DNA of 64,000 nt, from NCBI GenBank assembly GCA_023213395.1, contig CM041465.1, forward strand, positions 116,009,741 to 116,073,740, read 5' to 3'. This document shows, one piece after another, positions 1-13,326 of this stretch. Below the pieces are notes generated by a model, which ran no database searches, was not told where the DNA came from, and was given only the letters and a program-made list of their open reading frames with translations. The position numbers were made by a program, and so were the translations under genes. This DNA comes from Cycas panzhihuaensis. Lineage: Eukaryota > Cycadophyta. Position 1 is the first letter of the stretch, and each line of letters opens with the position of its first letter.

Positions 1-540
1 ATTCCACTCCCACATTTCAATTATGAGTGCATACCTCACTCTCATCAATTTACACATGTGGGTGCTCACATGTGTAGGTAAGTATAAGGTAATGTTAAGT
101 TGATTTGAGTTATTTTGAGTTAAGTTATATTTTATTGCTGTTTGAATTTTAGGGGTTGAGGAGTTTCCCTCCTCTCCCAAACTATATATTTAGAGGAATG
201 TGCAACCCTAGTGTCTTTAGACACCGCCTACTTTTAAACATTTGTAATACTCTCTCAAATAATGGATTGAATACAAAGGATTTTCTATTTATGCAATAAT
301 GGAATGATTATGTGTTTATGTTCTACCATGTTCTCTATTGTTTATTTTCCTTCAAAGTGTTTGAAATGCATATTTGTGGGGTATTCTGATTAGAATAAAG
401 CTTACAGACGGTGGGCTCCATAGAGGTAAAAAAATTGTGATTAATTAGAATGTTTAATTTGATGAGTCTTTGAGATATCATGTCAAGAGAAGTCATCCGA
501 GGAACCTGTTTACCCCCATTACTTCCATTTCCTAGTGAAA
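1..540. other. AT-rich flank, unassigned (LTR-like tail possible)
   Basis: No coding region is recognised. The stretch around 150-300 (short pyrimidine-rich segment, then text ending near an ATG-poor AT-rich block) has the look of a plant LTR tail, but it does not match the LTR at 2406-2742 and no second copy is present, so it is left unassigned. Confidence 0.3.
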
Positions 541-2180
541 ATTCAACAATTGAAAAGGACAATCAGTCTGTTGTTGTGACTCAATAGGAAGTTAGACTAA
601 GTAGAGAAAGTAATAGTGAGGAGTCGTCATATGAAGTACCTACAACACTAGATCCTTTTATACCATTATAGGTAATGAAGAAGATAGAGGGTTCTAATGT
701 AAGATTGTAAAACCTTGCTGATAATAGAAGAATTAGAAGTTAGCATGTTAGTCGAACTCTAGTGGTGAACACCAATGACTCTAGTGATCCTGCTTCATAT
801 AAAGAAGCGAAGGATAATCCATGATGGAGAACTGTAATAGAGGAAGAGAATGACTCGATCATGAAGAATGCCATATGGGATTTAGTCCCCTTACTTCTAA
901 AGGAAAACCTAGTTAGATACAAGTGGGTCTATAAGACAAAGCTACAATCTAATGGATAGAAGGATAAGTATAAGGCTAGACTTGTTGCTCAAGGGTTTAA
1001 GCAAAAAGAAGGAATTGATTATAATGAGACATTTGCACTAGTCTCCAAGATAACCACGATCTAGTTAATCATTTCCTTAGTAGTAGTATATGGTTACAAG
1101 TTATAGCAAATGGATGTTAAGTCTACATTTCTTAATGACAATCTAAATGAGAAGATTTATATGTCACGACCTCTAAGATTCATTAAAAAATGTTAAAAGC
1201 ATCTTATGTGCTATTTGTATAAATCACTCTATAGCCTGAAACAAGCACTCCGTGCTTGGTATGCTAAGATTGATACTAAATTAAAGGAAAAAGTTTTATT
1301 GCTACATACCTTAAGCCGAATCTGTATGTTAAAAAGAGTACAACTTTGATAGTCATTATGTTGTATATGGATGCTTTAATTATTGGAGGCAATTGTAATA
1401 AGACTATTATTCAAGTCAAATTTAATTTGGAAGCAACCTTTGATATGATATGTCTCGAGCCTCTACACTACTTCTTAGGCATTGAAATCAGGCATATGGA
1501 AGATAGAATTGTGATGTTGCAAATTCAATATGCAAAGAACCTAGTAGAGAAATTTGGGATGCATGACTGTAAACTGGTTGCAACACCATGTATTAAAGGC
1601 ACAAAGATACATAAAGACATGGTCAAACCCTTTATAGATGAAATAATGTATCTTTAATTGGTAGAGAGTCTAATTTATTTAACTTATGCCAAATTAGATA
1701 TTGTCTATGTTGTTGAATCGACTTCTTACTATATGCAGAATCCTCAAGAACTACATTGAGTTGCAACAAAGCCAATTCTAAAGTATTTGAAAGGTTCACT
1801 TAATCTTGTTCTTGAATATCTTAGTGGTAAAGAGATAAAGTTGTATGGCTACAATAATGCTAATTAGGAAAAAGACTATGATGATCAAAATTTCACTGTT
1901 GGATATATTTTTAGTGTTGGCAATAGATTTATTTCATGGCAGCCAAAGAAATAACAAACAATGGCATTATCTTCTATAGAGGTAGAATATCAAAGACTCG
2001 GTGTTGGTGCTAAAAAAGTTGTACGATTGCAAGATTTCTTAAGAGTTTTTAGAATATCACATAGCACCTTGATTATTTTTGTTAATAATCATAGTACTAT
2101 TCACTTATCAAAGACTCTAGAGTTTCATGCTCGTATAAAGCACATTAAGATACAACACCACTTCACTTGTGAATAGATCA
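541..2180 (+). pseudogene. Ty1/copia pol relic (RT and RNase H)
   Basis: Conceptual translation across frames shows the integrase-RT linker (541-800), a copia reverse transcriptase (about 840-1660) and RNase H (about 1780-2180). Recognisable pieces are [17 protein letters not shown] near 970, QMDVKSTFLN near 1105, LKQALRAWY near 1240, HYFLGIEI near 1467 and the RNase H piece MALSSIEVEYQ at 1961. The catalytic YVDD has become YMDA (near 1367), and stops and frameshifts are frequent, so the copy is dead. gag, protease and integrase are not seen and would lie outside the window or are lost. Copia assignment rests on the motif wording and on RNase H directly following RT. Confidence 0.9.
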
Positions 2181-2396
2181 AATCAAGGAAGTTGTGAGTC
2201 GACTATTGTTCGAGTGAATATCAACTTACTATCATCTTCACCCAAGCACTCATTAAAATTTAATTCACAAAGATGCATACTAAATTAGGACTCACAGAAG
2301 TTATCCTTGAGAGAGGATGTATCGACAAAGATAAATGACCAAAATAGTCCATCTTTCATAATAACCAAACTAATACATATTCCCCATATTCACATT

Positions 2397-2405
2397 AAGG
2401 GGGGA
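2397..2405 (+). other. Polypurine tract of the left copia element
   Basis: AAGGGGGGA lies immediately before the LTR that starts with TGTTAG. This is the expected primer site for plus-strand DNA synthesis and confirms the orientation of the pol relic upstream. Confidence 0.8.
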
Positions 2406-2742
2406 TGTTAGTATCGTAATTAATTATTAAACCACTTGTTAATGTTAATATGTGATTTAATTATGTGATTAACCAAAATGTGCAAGTTATTCAGAAGGTC
2501 ACATCCCTTAATGATTGACACCTCTTAAGGGATTATAAACATCACAGAATCTATTATATATCTATCTCAATTGGAATCAATATGATCAATAAATCGTTTT
2601 TGATGGATTTTTTCCCAAAAGAGTTTTCCATGTATATCTTGTGTATTATGAAATTGTTCTCTGTTTATTATATTCACTTGCTATCTATGGTAAAGATAAT
2701 GCAATGTGTAAACATATATGCATTCATTCATGTTTCTTAACA
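2406..2742 (+). repeat. 3' LTR of left copia element
   Basis: The 337-bp segment starts TGTTA and ends TAACA, a perfect 5-bp terminal inversion, directly after a polypurine tract and the copia RNase H relic. No 5' partner is found in the window, so the element either starts left of position 1 or is truncated. Confidence 0.75.
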
Positions 2743-5700
2743 ATAATAAAAATAACTATGATACCAACATTTATGAAACTCAACAAATAGAAAAAATAGG
2801 GCTCACACCTAAGGCCAATCACAGCTTCCCTTAACTTTAGTTTACTACTAAAAATTAACAAGATCAATGAGAGTAGCTAGTTAATAAACAGAAGCTTCCT
2901 CTAGATATCAAAAAAAATTTAAAAATAAATAAAAGCTAGGTAGCCACTTAGGTGTTCAAAGAGTATGTTGAGGCTCAAACTACTAAGTGCCATTGCCATG
3001 AAGAATGCATAGGAGCAATACTTATATAGCATAAATAATACAACTATGAGACTATTCGTATAATATAACATGGAGAGAAAATTTGCCAATAATTTATCTT
3101 TTATTAATATAAAGTGGACCTCATCCAAAGGTATGGAGAGGTTATTTATTATAAAATATAAATATGACTTGTACAAGACCCTTCTTTCTACGCAACCAGA
3201 ACCATATGTATATTTTCCACTTCCATTCTATCTCCTCTCAACTTTATAGCCTTCATAGAAGAAGTACGCATTGTTGGAGATCCTTGATGGGTATAACTAC
3301 TTCTTGTTACATCATGTGTTAAACATCGCCATCTACTTTCGCAACAATTCTTAAACTGATTCATATTATCTTTAGTTGCCACGGTAAGCATCTTTTCTAC
3401 ATTGTTACTTATGGGGATAATTCCCACAACAACATGTCACATTTATATCACTAGCTCTTACTATTTTCTAATTGTTGGTTGTTGACTTTCCAGTAGTTGT
3501 GGTCTTTGTCCTCTTCACTAGTCGTTGGTCACTAAGTTGCCAATTGCCATCTCTGTTGCAAGTTCAATTGTAGGTCCAACTCCTCTCACTAGCTTGAATC
3601 TAGATATTTCTCTAATTGCAACCCTTACAATCACTAAACATCCCAAACTCCAATTGTTAGTCTTCTCGCCATCCTTATTTCTATGTCTTCCATCTAATTT
3701 CATTCTAGTTTACAAAGTGCGTGATAGAATTTAGAAGCACACGATGGCCTCAAGGCACACTCACAATAATGATGGGTTCACATAGAGGAGGTGCAATAAT
3801 TATTCTGATAATAATAATGATCAAACAACTGTGAAGTGCAAGATGGTCTATAAATTTGTTATAGCCCTACATGTATACCATGGTCTTTGAGGAAGCAAGG
3901 AAACCCAATTAAAAGCTTGTGCAGAGTATATAAACTTGAATGTGACCTTAACTAAGCTTTAAGAGCATTATGTTGGTTCCATATTTTCTCTATTTTAGAG
4001 TTCTTTGTCGGTTTCACATGAGAATGTGTAGGTTCCTCTCACTAGCAGTGTGTCATATAATAGGTTTTGCTTTAAAGCCTATTTAATTTTGATGTGTTAT
4101 ATTATTTACTTCTTGTAAATGGTTTAAAACACATCTCTATTTCATTTCGGTGGGAAACAAACTTACAGAGGGTTTTTACGATAATGCAATTAGCATATTT
4201 TGAGAAATGTAAATACCAACTTTGTTTTGTGCCATGAGTTTCAACTAAATGTCTCCTAATTTCCCTTGGTAGTTTTCATTTGTAAATTTTTTCGATGATA
4301 TATGTCCAAAGGTGCAAAATAATCACTTGGCCTGAAACCAATTTGGTAACTAGATTAACACTAATGTTTAACACATCTTTTTGTGGATTTTTACCTCCCA
4401 CCTATTACTTATCAGGCTTATTATATCCAATTTTGAGCATTTGCAGGCATATGATATTTAACTATCTTGTAATGATTTCTTCCTATGTAAACTAGATCAT
4501 ACTGAAGATGTTTTTAGTTTGGGATAATAAGGACTTTACTTAAGCCTAATCCGTTTCTGATAATAGTTTAACTAGTTAGAAAAAGTCTTCACTATGATTG
4601 TTCAAGGTATGACATAATGTAATCAGTGAAGCAACCATCTTGTTAAATTTTCCTCCATGGGCTCTCACACCCCTAGTTTATAATGTCATACTAAATTTAT
4701 GATTATGGAAATGAAGGATATTATCTCCTTTACATTGAAGGGTTTTAAGGTAAGGATAACTATAGGTATACAAATGTTACTAGTTTCCTTCTTCAATAAC
4801 ATAATATGATTTAATACCTCAATTATAGCTTAAAATGTGATACCTTTCAACACTAAATAAATATCCATTCATTATCTTTTTATTTATAAATATACTAATA
4901 GACAACTCATTTCCTCTTCTAATATTTAGTCATTAGGAAATAAGCACAATTTTTTTCACTTCATAGCTTAGAGAAATAAACAAAATGAAATCCGCATCAA
5001 AATGACCAAAATTATAAAATAATCTAGTCAACCAATCCTATAGTAATTAAAATAGGCAATGATTGTTGTTATAACCAAGTTTTTAAATCCTTAGGTCTCC
5101 TTTTGAAGTCACAAATGAGTGCATATTGCAATCATTCTACAGTTACACTAGAATATCATGGTTCATAGTGTCCACCCTAGCGTTTACTGGAGCTTCACAC
5201 TACATGCCAACCCTCAAACCTTTGATTCTCCCTATTCCCAATATGGTTGGACCAAAAAAAATCAACTTCTAACACAAGATGCAAGACCACAACAAAAGTG
5301 TGTTGAATGCAACTTCCTCACAAACCAAAGGACATTGTGACCTCAATTTTTCATAGTATTCCTTCACTAATGCAAAGGAAAACCATGCTCTTGGTGATCC
5401 TCTACCAATCTCCATAGGATAAAATCTTGTTTGTGAGTAGTTATCTAGATGACAATGCCACATTTTCATATCCAATGGCATCCAAAATGGAAAACAAATT
5501 CCAAATATACCAATATCTAAAAGCATTCATTCGATAAGCTAAACATAAAATTTTGGATGACTTAACCTCATTCCCTATCTTCACAATTAATTCACTTGGA
5601 AGATTTTAAGAGGTAGGATGTGGTGCTAGGATCACTCTAGGCAAATTTGACCCTACAGAAGTAGAGACATGGCTATAAAACATCAAATAGGTGCTTGCAT

Positions 5701-8700
5701 CCATTTCTTGAAATCCTGCATTCAAATTTTTTTTAGATCCATTGGCACACATGTAGGACCAATGAGACATTGTAAAATGTGGATTTTTTCACCTCACCAT
5801 ACCCCTTTGGCATGCAATACTTGTCAAGAGGCATTATCAATAATGCAAGACCAAACCAATGTGGTCACAACGAAGGGTGTCCAAGAAATTCACTAGTCAA
5901 GGAACATGGATAGTTCCCCTTAGATGATGGCATATAAGCATTTTATAATTCTTGGAGGATGGGATCATTCTAGCAATTTTAAGGACCATTCTCATTCCCT
6001 ACTAACTACTTATGTTTCATGCTAATTGTTCCTGTTTCATACTAGGTATTTCCTTCTAATCATTCCCATCCCTTATTATCCATTCCTATTCTGTCCAAGT
6101 GTTACAACCATTCCCCAAGAGTCAATTCTTAGTGCTACACCCATTATGACTCTTCTTGCAACTGTTCAACCACCCTTCGAATAATTTCTCGCTATCATCT
6201 TGTCATTTTCCCAAAGATTGTACAAAGGATACAATACATGCATTCATACGGGACATATCTTGGCTACTCAATTATTATTTATTCCATGCTATATGTATGA
6301 GATGAAAAAGTTTCTAGAGGTGTTCCTCTAGAAAGGGAGTTCCATCTAAAGCCTTCCCATACACCTTTAGAAACTTTGATAAGCCTTCCGAAAAGCCTCG
6401 AGTCCCCAAAAGCCTTGAAGCAAGTGCTTGAATGAGGGCCTTGGATGTGTTGTAATAGAAATTTCATGGGAGTTGAAAGCTCCAATGATTCATAGACCCA
6501 AGTAGTCAATTGAATCCTTGTTAAAGTCCTAAAATCAATAGAAGTTAATTTAGCTTACAACTACACAATACATAACTCAAATAAACACAAATCAAACGGG
6601 CCAACAACTGGCCCCTCGTAAGCATATTATTGTTCATAAACCCATATAAGATGCACCCCCTTGTTACTTTAAAAAGTAAGATGTGGAGTGTTTATGTGTG
6701 TTCAATTATGCGCTAAAGTAATTGTTCAATCATACGCTAGAACTATTCTAGGATGCCAAATAAGCCAAAATGGGCAACGCTAGTCAAACCAAACCTACTA
6801 ACTAAACTGAACAAGATAGATAGGTGCAATACACAAGAAGAGTCTTGGTAAACTCCAAGTGGCTAATGGTTCAGGTTACACCTTTTTAAATTGAACGAAT
6901 ATATTTAGCTTGATCACCTTCTCAGATGTAGGTGAAACTTTGATCAATTGCCCTGTAGCGTTCAGTCTTAAACAGTCATTTACTATCAAATCTTACCATA
7001 TTTGTGCAATGGCATGAATCTGAATGGAAGTTGTTTTTTAAAGACAATCAGAGCAAAGTTTTTTGAAGGTGTTCTGCTATTGAGGCACAAATACAGAGTA
7101 ATGGTTTTCAAGTATAACTTGAAGCCAAATTTAGTAGATTCTTCAAGCTTTGAACTTGGTTCTCTTAAGATAGACAGTCTCAATCACTGACTCACACAAA
7201 ATTTTGAGGTAAAGCCTAAAAGACAATTTACAAAGCGTAAATCTAAACCCTTCTAAGCCGATGTCAAGAGCTTTTTGGGAATATTTTGCTGAAACACTTA
7301 CCAAGCAATTGAATGGTAGCCTGAGGCATTTGGGGTTCCTAAAAAGGTTGTCTTCTTGCTTGTAAGATTTGTAGCAACAATAGACATTATATTACAAATC
7401 TTGCTCATAATTAATTCATGATAGGAACAGCTGAGTGAAAGGAAGAAATTGGGGGTAAATAATAAAAGATGTTATGACAATCAGAGCCTGGATTCCATAG
7501 GTATCTGTTATATGTAGATTTGACGTCCATCTTGCGCCAGGAATGAACAATAATCTGCAAACCTGTGCATTCGACTCAAAATATACAGTCAATTGAATTC
7601 TATATTATTGAATCTAAGAAAGACGAATAGAATATGAATTCAATCCATGTATTTCATTGCTTTTCTAGCTTTCTTCTTCCCCTCGAATTATTTTGAAAAT
7701 CTTTGTAGATCAAGTAAACCTAGCATGATGAACCCTTCGGCATGACTCCTAAGAGACTCAGGCCTGGAATGCAGACTAGTTATGGAGGTTACAAACAATG
7801 GTGATCAGGAAACCGAATCATATGAAAATAATGATAGTTCGTTCCCTGTATGAAAGAGAGAGAGTGTTCTTATTGTTGCCATTTTCCAATGTGAACACTT
7901 TTGGGCATGCATCATCTAGTGTTCGTGTCGAACCAGGCATTGGAATCGGGCCGGTAAACCGCCTAACAAAGCTGTTTTTGTCTCCATATATTTTGCTCTC
8001 TGCATGTTCTTCAAATACTGGCAGTAAACAAATTTACCTCTCACATGTGACAGCCACTCTTAGCAAGCTTTCTATGTCATTATTTTGACTACAGTCGGGA
8101 CGCAGGCTGCTGGGATTGCAGATTGATTTGATGTTGGAGTAAAGGGTTGAATCCTTCACTTGCTGTGCAATTCTGAATGCCAGATCACTAACAAAAACTA
8201 AAATAAAATTAAGTAAACAATTCTTAGAGTAGAAGAGGGTCTAGCGAACTATAACAGATTCTTTTTTCAATGCCAAACATTCAAGATAAAGGACATCCAC
8301 AGACATTTTCTTTTCAAAAACAACTTTCATATTTCCCTGGAAAGGAAAACATAAAGAGCACAGGCTGCAGCAGTGCTGCTTATTAATTTCTTTGAAATTA
8401 ATTGTCAGGTAGAAAAGAAACAATGATGAAATTCGAGGCCGATGGCCGAGGTAAACACCCTTACATGCAACGATTTCACCCTCAGTCCAGCACTATTCAA
8501 GGAACCAAGTCCTCCAAAGCCAGGAGTGTCAGATTCCGGGTCCTACCGGCGGGAAACCCCTTCAGGTTCACAAGAATTTTGATAGGTCTCTATGTCACAA
8601 AACAAATGTCCCAGGCGGGCTTAGCCGTCCAGACCATACTGCTGCCCGTTCACGGCATCCGTATGCCCGCCTGCACTTATTTGTAGGAGACACATATTCA

Positions 8701-8857
8701 CAATGATTGAATGCAAAACCCCAAAAACACAGAAACGCCATATTTGACGGGCTGCATATACTGCAATACTCTGAATTCTGGACGGCAAAACCCCTTAATG
8801 AGCAAATCAGCGTAAATTCCACTCGCATATATTTTATACACTCCATACAAGCTACGC
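2743..8857. other. AT-rich spacer without recognisable genes
   Basis: About 6.1 kb with only short chance reading frames, none with a recognised domain. The part from about 8100 to 8857 lies downstream of the minus-strand ATL gene and should hold its 3' untranslated region, but no polyadenylation site can be fixed by eye. Decayed transposon sequence is likely elsewhere in this stretch but was not demonstrated. Confidence 0.5.
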
Positions 8858-9898
8858 TCAGCCTTGGGCTTGCCCACCCAGTTCAACATCAGCCCCATCG
8901 ACACCCTGTGCAAGGGTTTTCCTGTCTCTACTCAAGAGCCTTTTCAAAGAACGAAGCCGAGCGCTGGGAGATTTTGACGACGGCCCGCCAGGAGAATAAG
9001 CCTGCTGTTCGTCGGCCGAAAATAATCGCGGAGAAGACAAACTATCTGACCTTCTGGGCACGTCGATCACAATTTGCCTCAAGGGTTTCAGCGACGACGT
9101 CCCCTGTTCGAGCTTGGACGAGCTCAATCTCGAATTTATCTGATTTTGAGTACCCCAGAACAGCACGTTGGTCGGATACGTCGGCGACGGCAGACCGTCG
9201 TCATGTCTACACGAAGCGCAGAGTGCGCCATTCTCTTCCGTCTCAGAGGCCGTCTCTCTCCCTCGTTGCTCCGACGGATTGCCGTCGACGGCAACAGAAC
9301 CAGACGCTTCTCCTTCGGTCACAGAATTGAGGCCCGACGATTCTCCAACGACCACGACGCTGACCGTGACGGTCGACGAGGCGTCGGGCTGGGCGCTCGC
9401 CCTGCACAGGGGGCAAGTAGAATGCGAATGAAACCACATGTCGATGCAGTCGATATGGAAACTGTGGTTACATCTGGGCAACAATCTGACCTTCTCGTTG
9501 TCCTCAAATTCACACAGACAAACCGCGCATTCGAGTCCGTCCTTGTGATCCACGGACTGGAAAACATAAACGGGAAGAGCTTCGATCACCGATTTCTCCA
9601 ATCCCACTCGCTGAAGCCTGGCGGGATCCCGATCGCCCGTGAAAGAAAGCCGTCGACGCCGGGAACCACCGCCGGCCCGTCGCGATCCTCCCATCGAGCG
9701 TTGCCAGAAACAACGGGCGTAGATGTGGAGGCACAGAATGAACAGAACGACGGTGAACAGAACCACGATGGCTGCCATCATGATTTTCCCGCTTAGGGCA
9801 AAGCCCGCCCCATAGCCGGTATCTGAATCATCGTAACCAACCCCAGGATGGTCCTCCGAACTCATTTTGTTCCACGATTTATCCTGTACCCCTTCCAA
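8858..9898 (-). CDS. RING-H2 E3 ubiquitin ligase, ATL family
   Basis: A single-exon frame of 346 residues, typical for the intronless ATL family of membrane-anchored plant E3 ubiquitin ligases, which pass ubiquitin from an E2 to substrates, often in defence or stress responses. A hydrophobic transmembrane segment lies at about residues 39-58 (MMAAIVVLFTVVLFILCLHI), followed by a basic stretch (71-83). The GLD-type box is present as GLEKSVIEALPVYVF (99-113). The RING-H2 domain spans 124-165 with the exact ATL spacing C-x2-C-x15-C-x-H-x2-H-x2-C-x10-C-x2-C, and has the proline before the third Cys (LPRC) and the Trp (DMW) that contact E2. A C-terminal YPTNVLFWG motif (241-249) occurs in a subset of ATLs. 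The tail is Ser/Arg-rich and presumably disordered. The start chosen is the first in-frame ATG. A second Met at residue 12 would leave all domains intact. No frameshift or missing ligand is seen, so it is probably functional. Substrate and exact orthologue are unknown. Confidence 0.95.
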   Translation of the reverse strand: MEGVQDKSWNKMSSEDHPGVGYDDSDTGYGAGFALSGKIMMAAIVVLFTVVLFILCLHIYARCFWQRSMGGSRRAGGGSRRRRLSFTGDRDPARLQRVGLEKSVIEALPVYVFQSVDHKDGLECAVCLCEFEDNEKVRLLPRCNHSFHIDCIDMWFHSHSTCPLCRASAQPDASSTVTVSVVVVGESSGLNSVTEGEASGSVAVDGNPSEQRGRETASETEENGALCASCRHDDGLPSPTYPTNVLFWGTQNQINSRLSSSKLEQGTSSLKPLRQIVIDVPRRSDSLSSPRLFSADEQQAYSPGGPSSKSPSARLRSLKRLLSRDRKTLAQGVDGADVELGGQAQG

Positions 9899-10620
9899 CT
9901 TCGCCCTCCGGCTATGGCTTGGGGGTTTCGTCGATCCAGAACGTTTCTCCTTCCTTTAATTTCTTCAGTTTTGACGCTGCGTCGCGTACAGAAAGTTAAC
10001 GGAAGATCATGAGGAGGGAGCAAAGGAGTTCCATATTTATCGTATCGGAAGGCGGGAAGAAATCGCTAAGAAGTTGCGTAAGATCGCCACCAACAGGGCG
10101 CCGCTCCATACGACTTCAACGCCGGCTTTTCTTGTTCGTCATTGTTTCGGTCGTCATTCCTTACGACGACGAATTCCAACGTGACTCAGATCTTTCGGAA
10201 AAAAAAACGCGGACACTGTGCAGACCTGGGCTCTGTGAACAGCTTTGCAGTCCGGCTCTGTGTTTGACTTTTACAGCGTCATCTGACGGCCTCACCGCGG
10301 GGGTTTAGATCTGTTGACCACGTGTCCGAGTATTGGAATATAGTAATTTTTAAAAGGTATGATAGAAGTATCTGTAATCCGATTTTACTGGATCCGAAAT
10401 TTGTTGGGTCTTGTCCAAACGCTCACGGGCCGAAGGAGATCGTGGTGGTGTCCACTAAATGTGAGATTCCGGGCCCAGTTAATTGCAATCCACCGTTAAC
10501 GGAGGAAGCTTCGACGACTGGTATCGAGGCGTCCTGCGGCACCGGTGGGCGTCGTCGCCGTGACGCATTGTTAGGCGTCGGTTTTCGACTCTCTAAGTTA
10601 TAATATAACCGCTAATCTTA
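9899..10620 (-). promoter_or_regulatory. GC-rich 5' flank and candidate promoter of the ATL gene
   Basis: The 700 bases upstream of the ATL start are distinctly richer in G+C and CpG than the flanking spacer, as expected for a gene-proximal region not eroded by methylation. On the minus strand ATAAATA at 10033-10040 is a TATA-like element about 135 bases before the ATG, which would give a leader of roughly 100 bases. Small plus-strand frames here look like composition effects. The promoter assignment is inference. Confidence 0.4.
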
Positions 10621-12507
10621 GTAAAACCGCAGGTGCCTAATTGCAGTAGGCGCATTGTTTATCTACTTCTCCTAGTTCGACTTAGGCATAAGCTACAGAG
10701 AGGGTTCTCCAAATTTGAATAGGGTTAAGTTATTTCGGAGATCAAAGACTGGGAATCGAGGGGCGTGGTTAATGATGTGAGAAGAGGTTTGTATTTATTG
10801 CGACGACATTATCTCGATCAGGGATCTGATCTTTAGGTCTAAGAGAGGTTCCAATCTAAGAAATTATGAATCTGCACGCCCACGTTCTAGGCCTAAAAAA
10901 ATCTCTTTCCAGTTGGTTTTATGACTCTTTATTTTCTGCTTGGCCATATAATCTTGAGGTTCGTAAGAATTTAAAATCCCATTTTCTAAAGTATGGGGTG
11001 TAAGCCAAAATACAAATGACCCCAATAAAAGGACATTATTGAATGTGATTAAGAAAAATGGGTATTAATAAGTTCTTTAACTTTATGCTCTCCTCCTCTC
11101 AAAGAAATTATCCTCGTTTTTTTTGCTTGTTGGTCCATCTTTCATATGAGTGGTCTTAGGAAGTAGACAAATCTCTCTTGTTGTCTTTAATCTATTGGTT
11201 GGTGGATAATTAGTGGGTAGCTAAATAGTTGCAACCTGTGCTCTTATACCACGCTTCTTAACAATCTATCCAATGTGAATTTTGTGCTAGGTATGGTCAA
11301 AAGGTTCAAGGGCCTTGAGATGTGTACCTTTCACATTTGACATGCCAAAAAATTAGCATTATAATGTTTGACAAGCAAAACCATCTTTTATAAGAATCTT
11401 TTCAAACATGGAGTGTGCAAAAAAATAAAAAAATAAAAAAATAAAAAAATAAAAAAATAAAAAAATAAAAAATAAAAAATAATGTCATCATTATTATCAA
11501 AGCATTGTATAGCTTGAACAACTAGCTCAAGACTTACTAAGGCTAATCATAAGATAAAATCTATAAAGAGATCTTATTTTATTTTTTATTTTGTGCCAGT
11601 GTGTGTATGTGATTGACCTCTACCTCTTTAACTAGTCCTTAATACAATAAGAAGTTTATGACCATGTTTTTTGAATGCATTTACTATGTTATAGTTAAAT
11701 CTCATCATTAGAGTATGATTTAAAGACTGATAGGTTGTGAAAAGGCATTCTACTGGACCCCACAATCTTTTTTGCTAATAAGTAATAAGCATAAAATGAA
11801 TTATCATATATTAAAAGGAGTGTGACTACATATAAATTTAGTAAATTTTAAAATATAGAACCCTAGCATGGTATTATTCTTTGAGTCGTAGGGCTATGAT
11901 CCTTTATCATTTCTATATCTCATTCAATTCTTATAATTATTCATAATTTGAAGAAAATATAATATTTTTTAAATGCAAATCCAATTTATTCTCTAAATGG
12001 CCCATTGTGCTTAGGAGTGGCCTTTTCTTTGAAGGTCAATCATACCCATCATGTTTCACTTCCACTTGTTATTATTTAATAATGTACTACAATTTTGGTC
12101 CAAGCCGTATATTATTTTCATATAGAATTCATTAATTCCATGTGTATGATGTATGTCGATTGATTAAATTATCACTATATTTAGTTTAGGGAAGAGGTTA
12201 TATTTTAAAAGCAAAGTCAAGGGTAGATACACCAAGAACCTTTATTTAATTGCATCTAGTAAAATATGTTTTCTTATGTATTCTTTCCTTCCATTTTGAG
12301 CACCTATCATTTAAATAACTTGCAAGTAATGTTGTTTTAATAATGTCAAAGACTATGTAGTTTCTTTTATGGTTTTAATTTCTCATCTTATGTAAAACAT
12401 TTATGGTTTAAAAGGGAAGGGTGCTTGCAAGACATTTAATTTTATTCTTGGGATTTTAAGTTAGATATACACTTCATCTTTTTGTGAATATTGTATCGAG
12501 CTCCTTT
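10621..12507. other. AT-rich spacer
   Basis: No gene or element recognised apart from the (A6T)n microsatellite listed separately. Confidence 0.5.
11419..11482. repeat. (AAAAAAT)n microsatellite
   Basis: Tandem copies of a 7-base A-rich unit, with the last units shortened to 6 bases. Confidence 0.95.
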
Positions 12508-12658
12508 GTTATGAGACTAACTAATACTAAGTATATCATGTAAACCATGACAAAGAGGTATGTCTCTTAATAGTATAATTGGTAAATGCATACCATGAAG
12601 ATGTATACCTCTTTGGTATGGTTTACATTATATAATTAGTGTTAATTAGGCTCACAAC
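12508..12658. repeat. MITE-like imperfect inverted repeat
   Basis: Arms at about 12508-12562 and 12604-12658 are inverted copies of each other with roughly eight mismatches over about 54 bases, separated by about 41 bases. The inner part of each arm carries ATGTAAACCAT and CAAAGAGGTAT. Small size, AT richness and lack of coding fit a foldback or MITE-type element. No convincing target duplication was found. Confidence 0.65.
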
Positions 12659-13326
12659 ATTCTTATTTATATATATTTATATCTATGAAATGCCATAGCC
12701 CATTTTCTAATCATGAAGAATAAATAAAATGCATTTAATGTGCTTGTTCTCCATTGTGTACATTTTTAAGGACATGCAATTTCAAGATTTTTAAGTCATA
12801 TGTATAAACTTATTAATATGAAAACATTTCACGTATGCATATTATAGTCTTTGAATGTTGGCTTACCACTAGTTGTCTTGTCTTATTGAAATAATGATAC
12901 AATCAATAGAAATATTACATATAATTATAACAAAAAAAAAAGGTCATTAGAGGCTTCTGCCAACCCCAAGGGCAAGTCAAACCTCTATAAAGGGATTGCA
13001 TTAAAAGGTTTGTCATACAAATTCAAGCCACAATATATCACAATTATAAAAACATGTTTAGTAACATTAGGACATAAACAAGCATAAATAAATATGCTTA
13101 GTTTGCAAAACAACATAATAACTAATGATGTAATGGCAATTAGAGTCTCTTGTTGGTCATGTTGGATTACTTCAACTATCAATTAGATAAATGGCATTAG
13201 TTTATAAATTCTAGCCACATTAACTGTGGGCACTTTCAAGAGATAACTAAAGAAACACACTAGGTGCTATGTTATTTTACACTGCCTCTTATATGATATG
13301 GCATGGAATCAAAGACATTTTGATAT
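12659..13326. other. AT-rich spacer
   Basis: No recognisable gene. A 65-codon minus-strand frame at 12985-13182 has no known domain and is treated as chance. Confidence 0.5.

Noticed and set aside
1-330. Possible LTR at the left edge
   Set aside because: No second copy, no primer site and no clean ends, so it was not called as an LTR.
8402-8686. Plus-strand 94-codon frame downstream of the ATL gene
   Set aside because: No domain and it overlaps the likely 3' untranslated region of the ATL gene; probably chance.
9074-9796. Plus-strand 240-codon frame and others opposite the ATL gene
   Set aside because: They are shadows of the ATL coding sequence; the minus-strand frame has the complete RING-H2 domain.
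10009-10603. Plus-strand frames of 93-99 codons upstream of the ATL gene
   Set aside because: They lie in the GC-rich promoter region on the opposite strand and have no recognisable domain.
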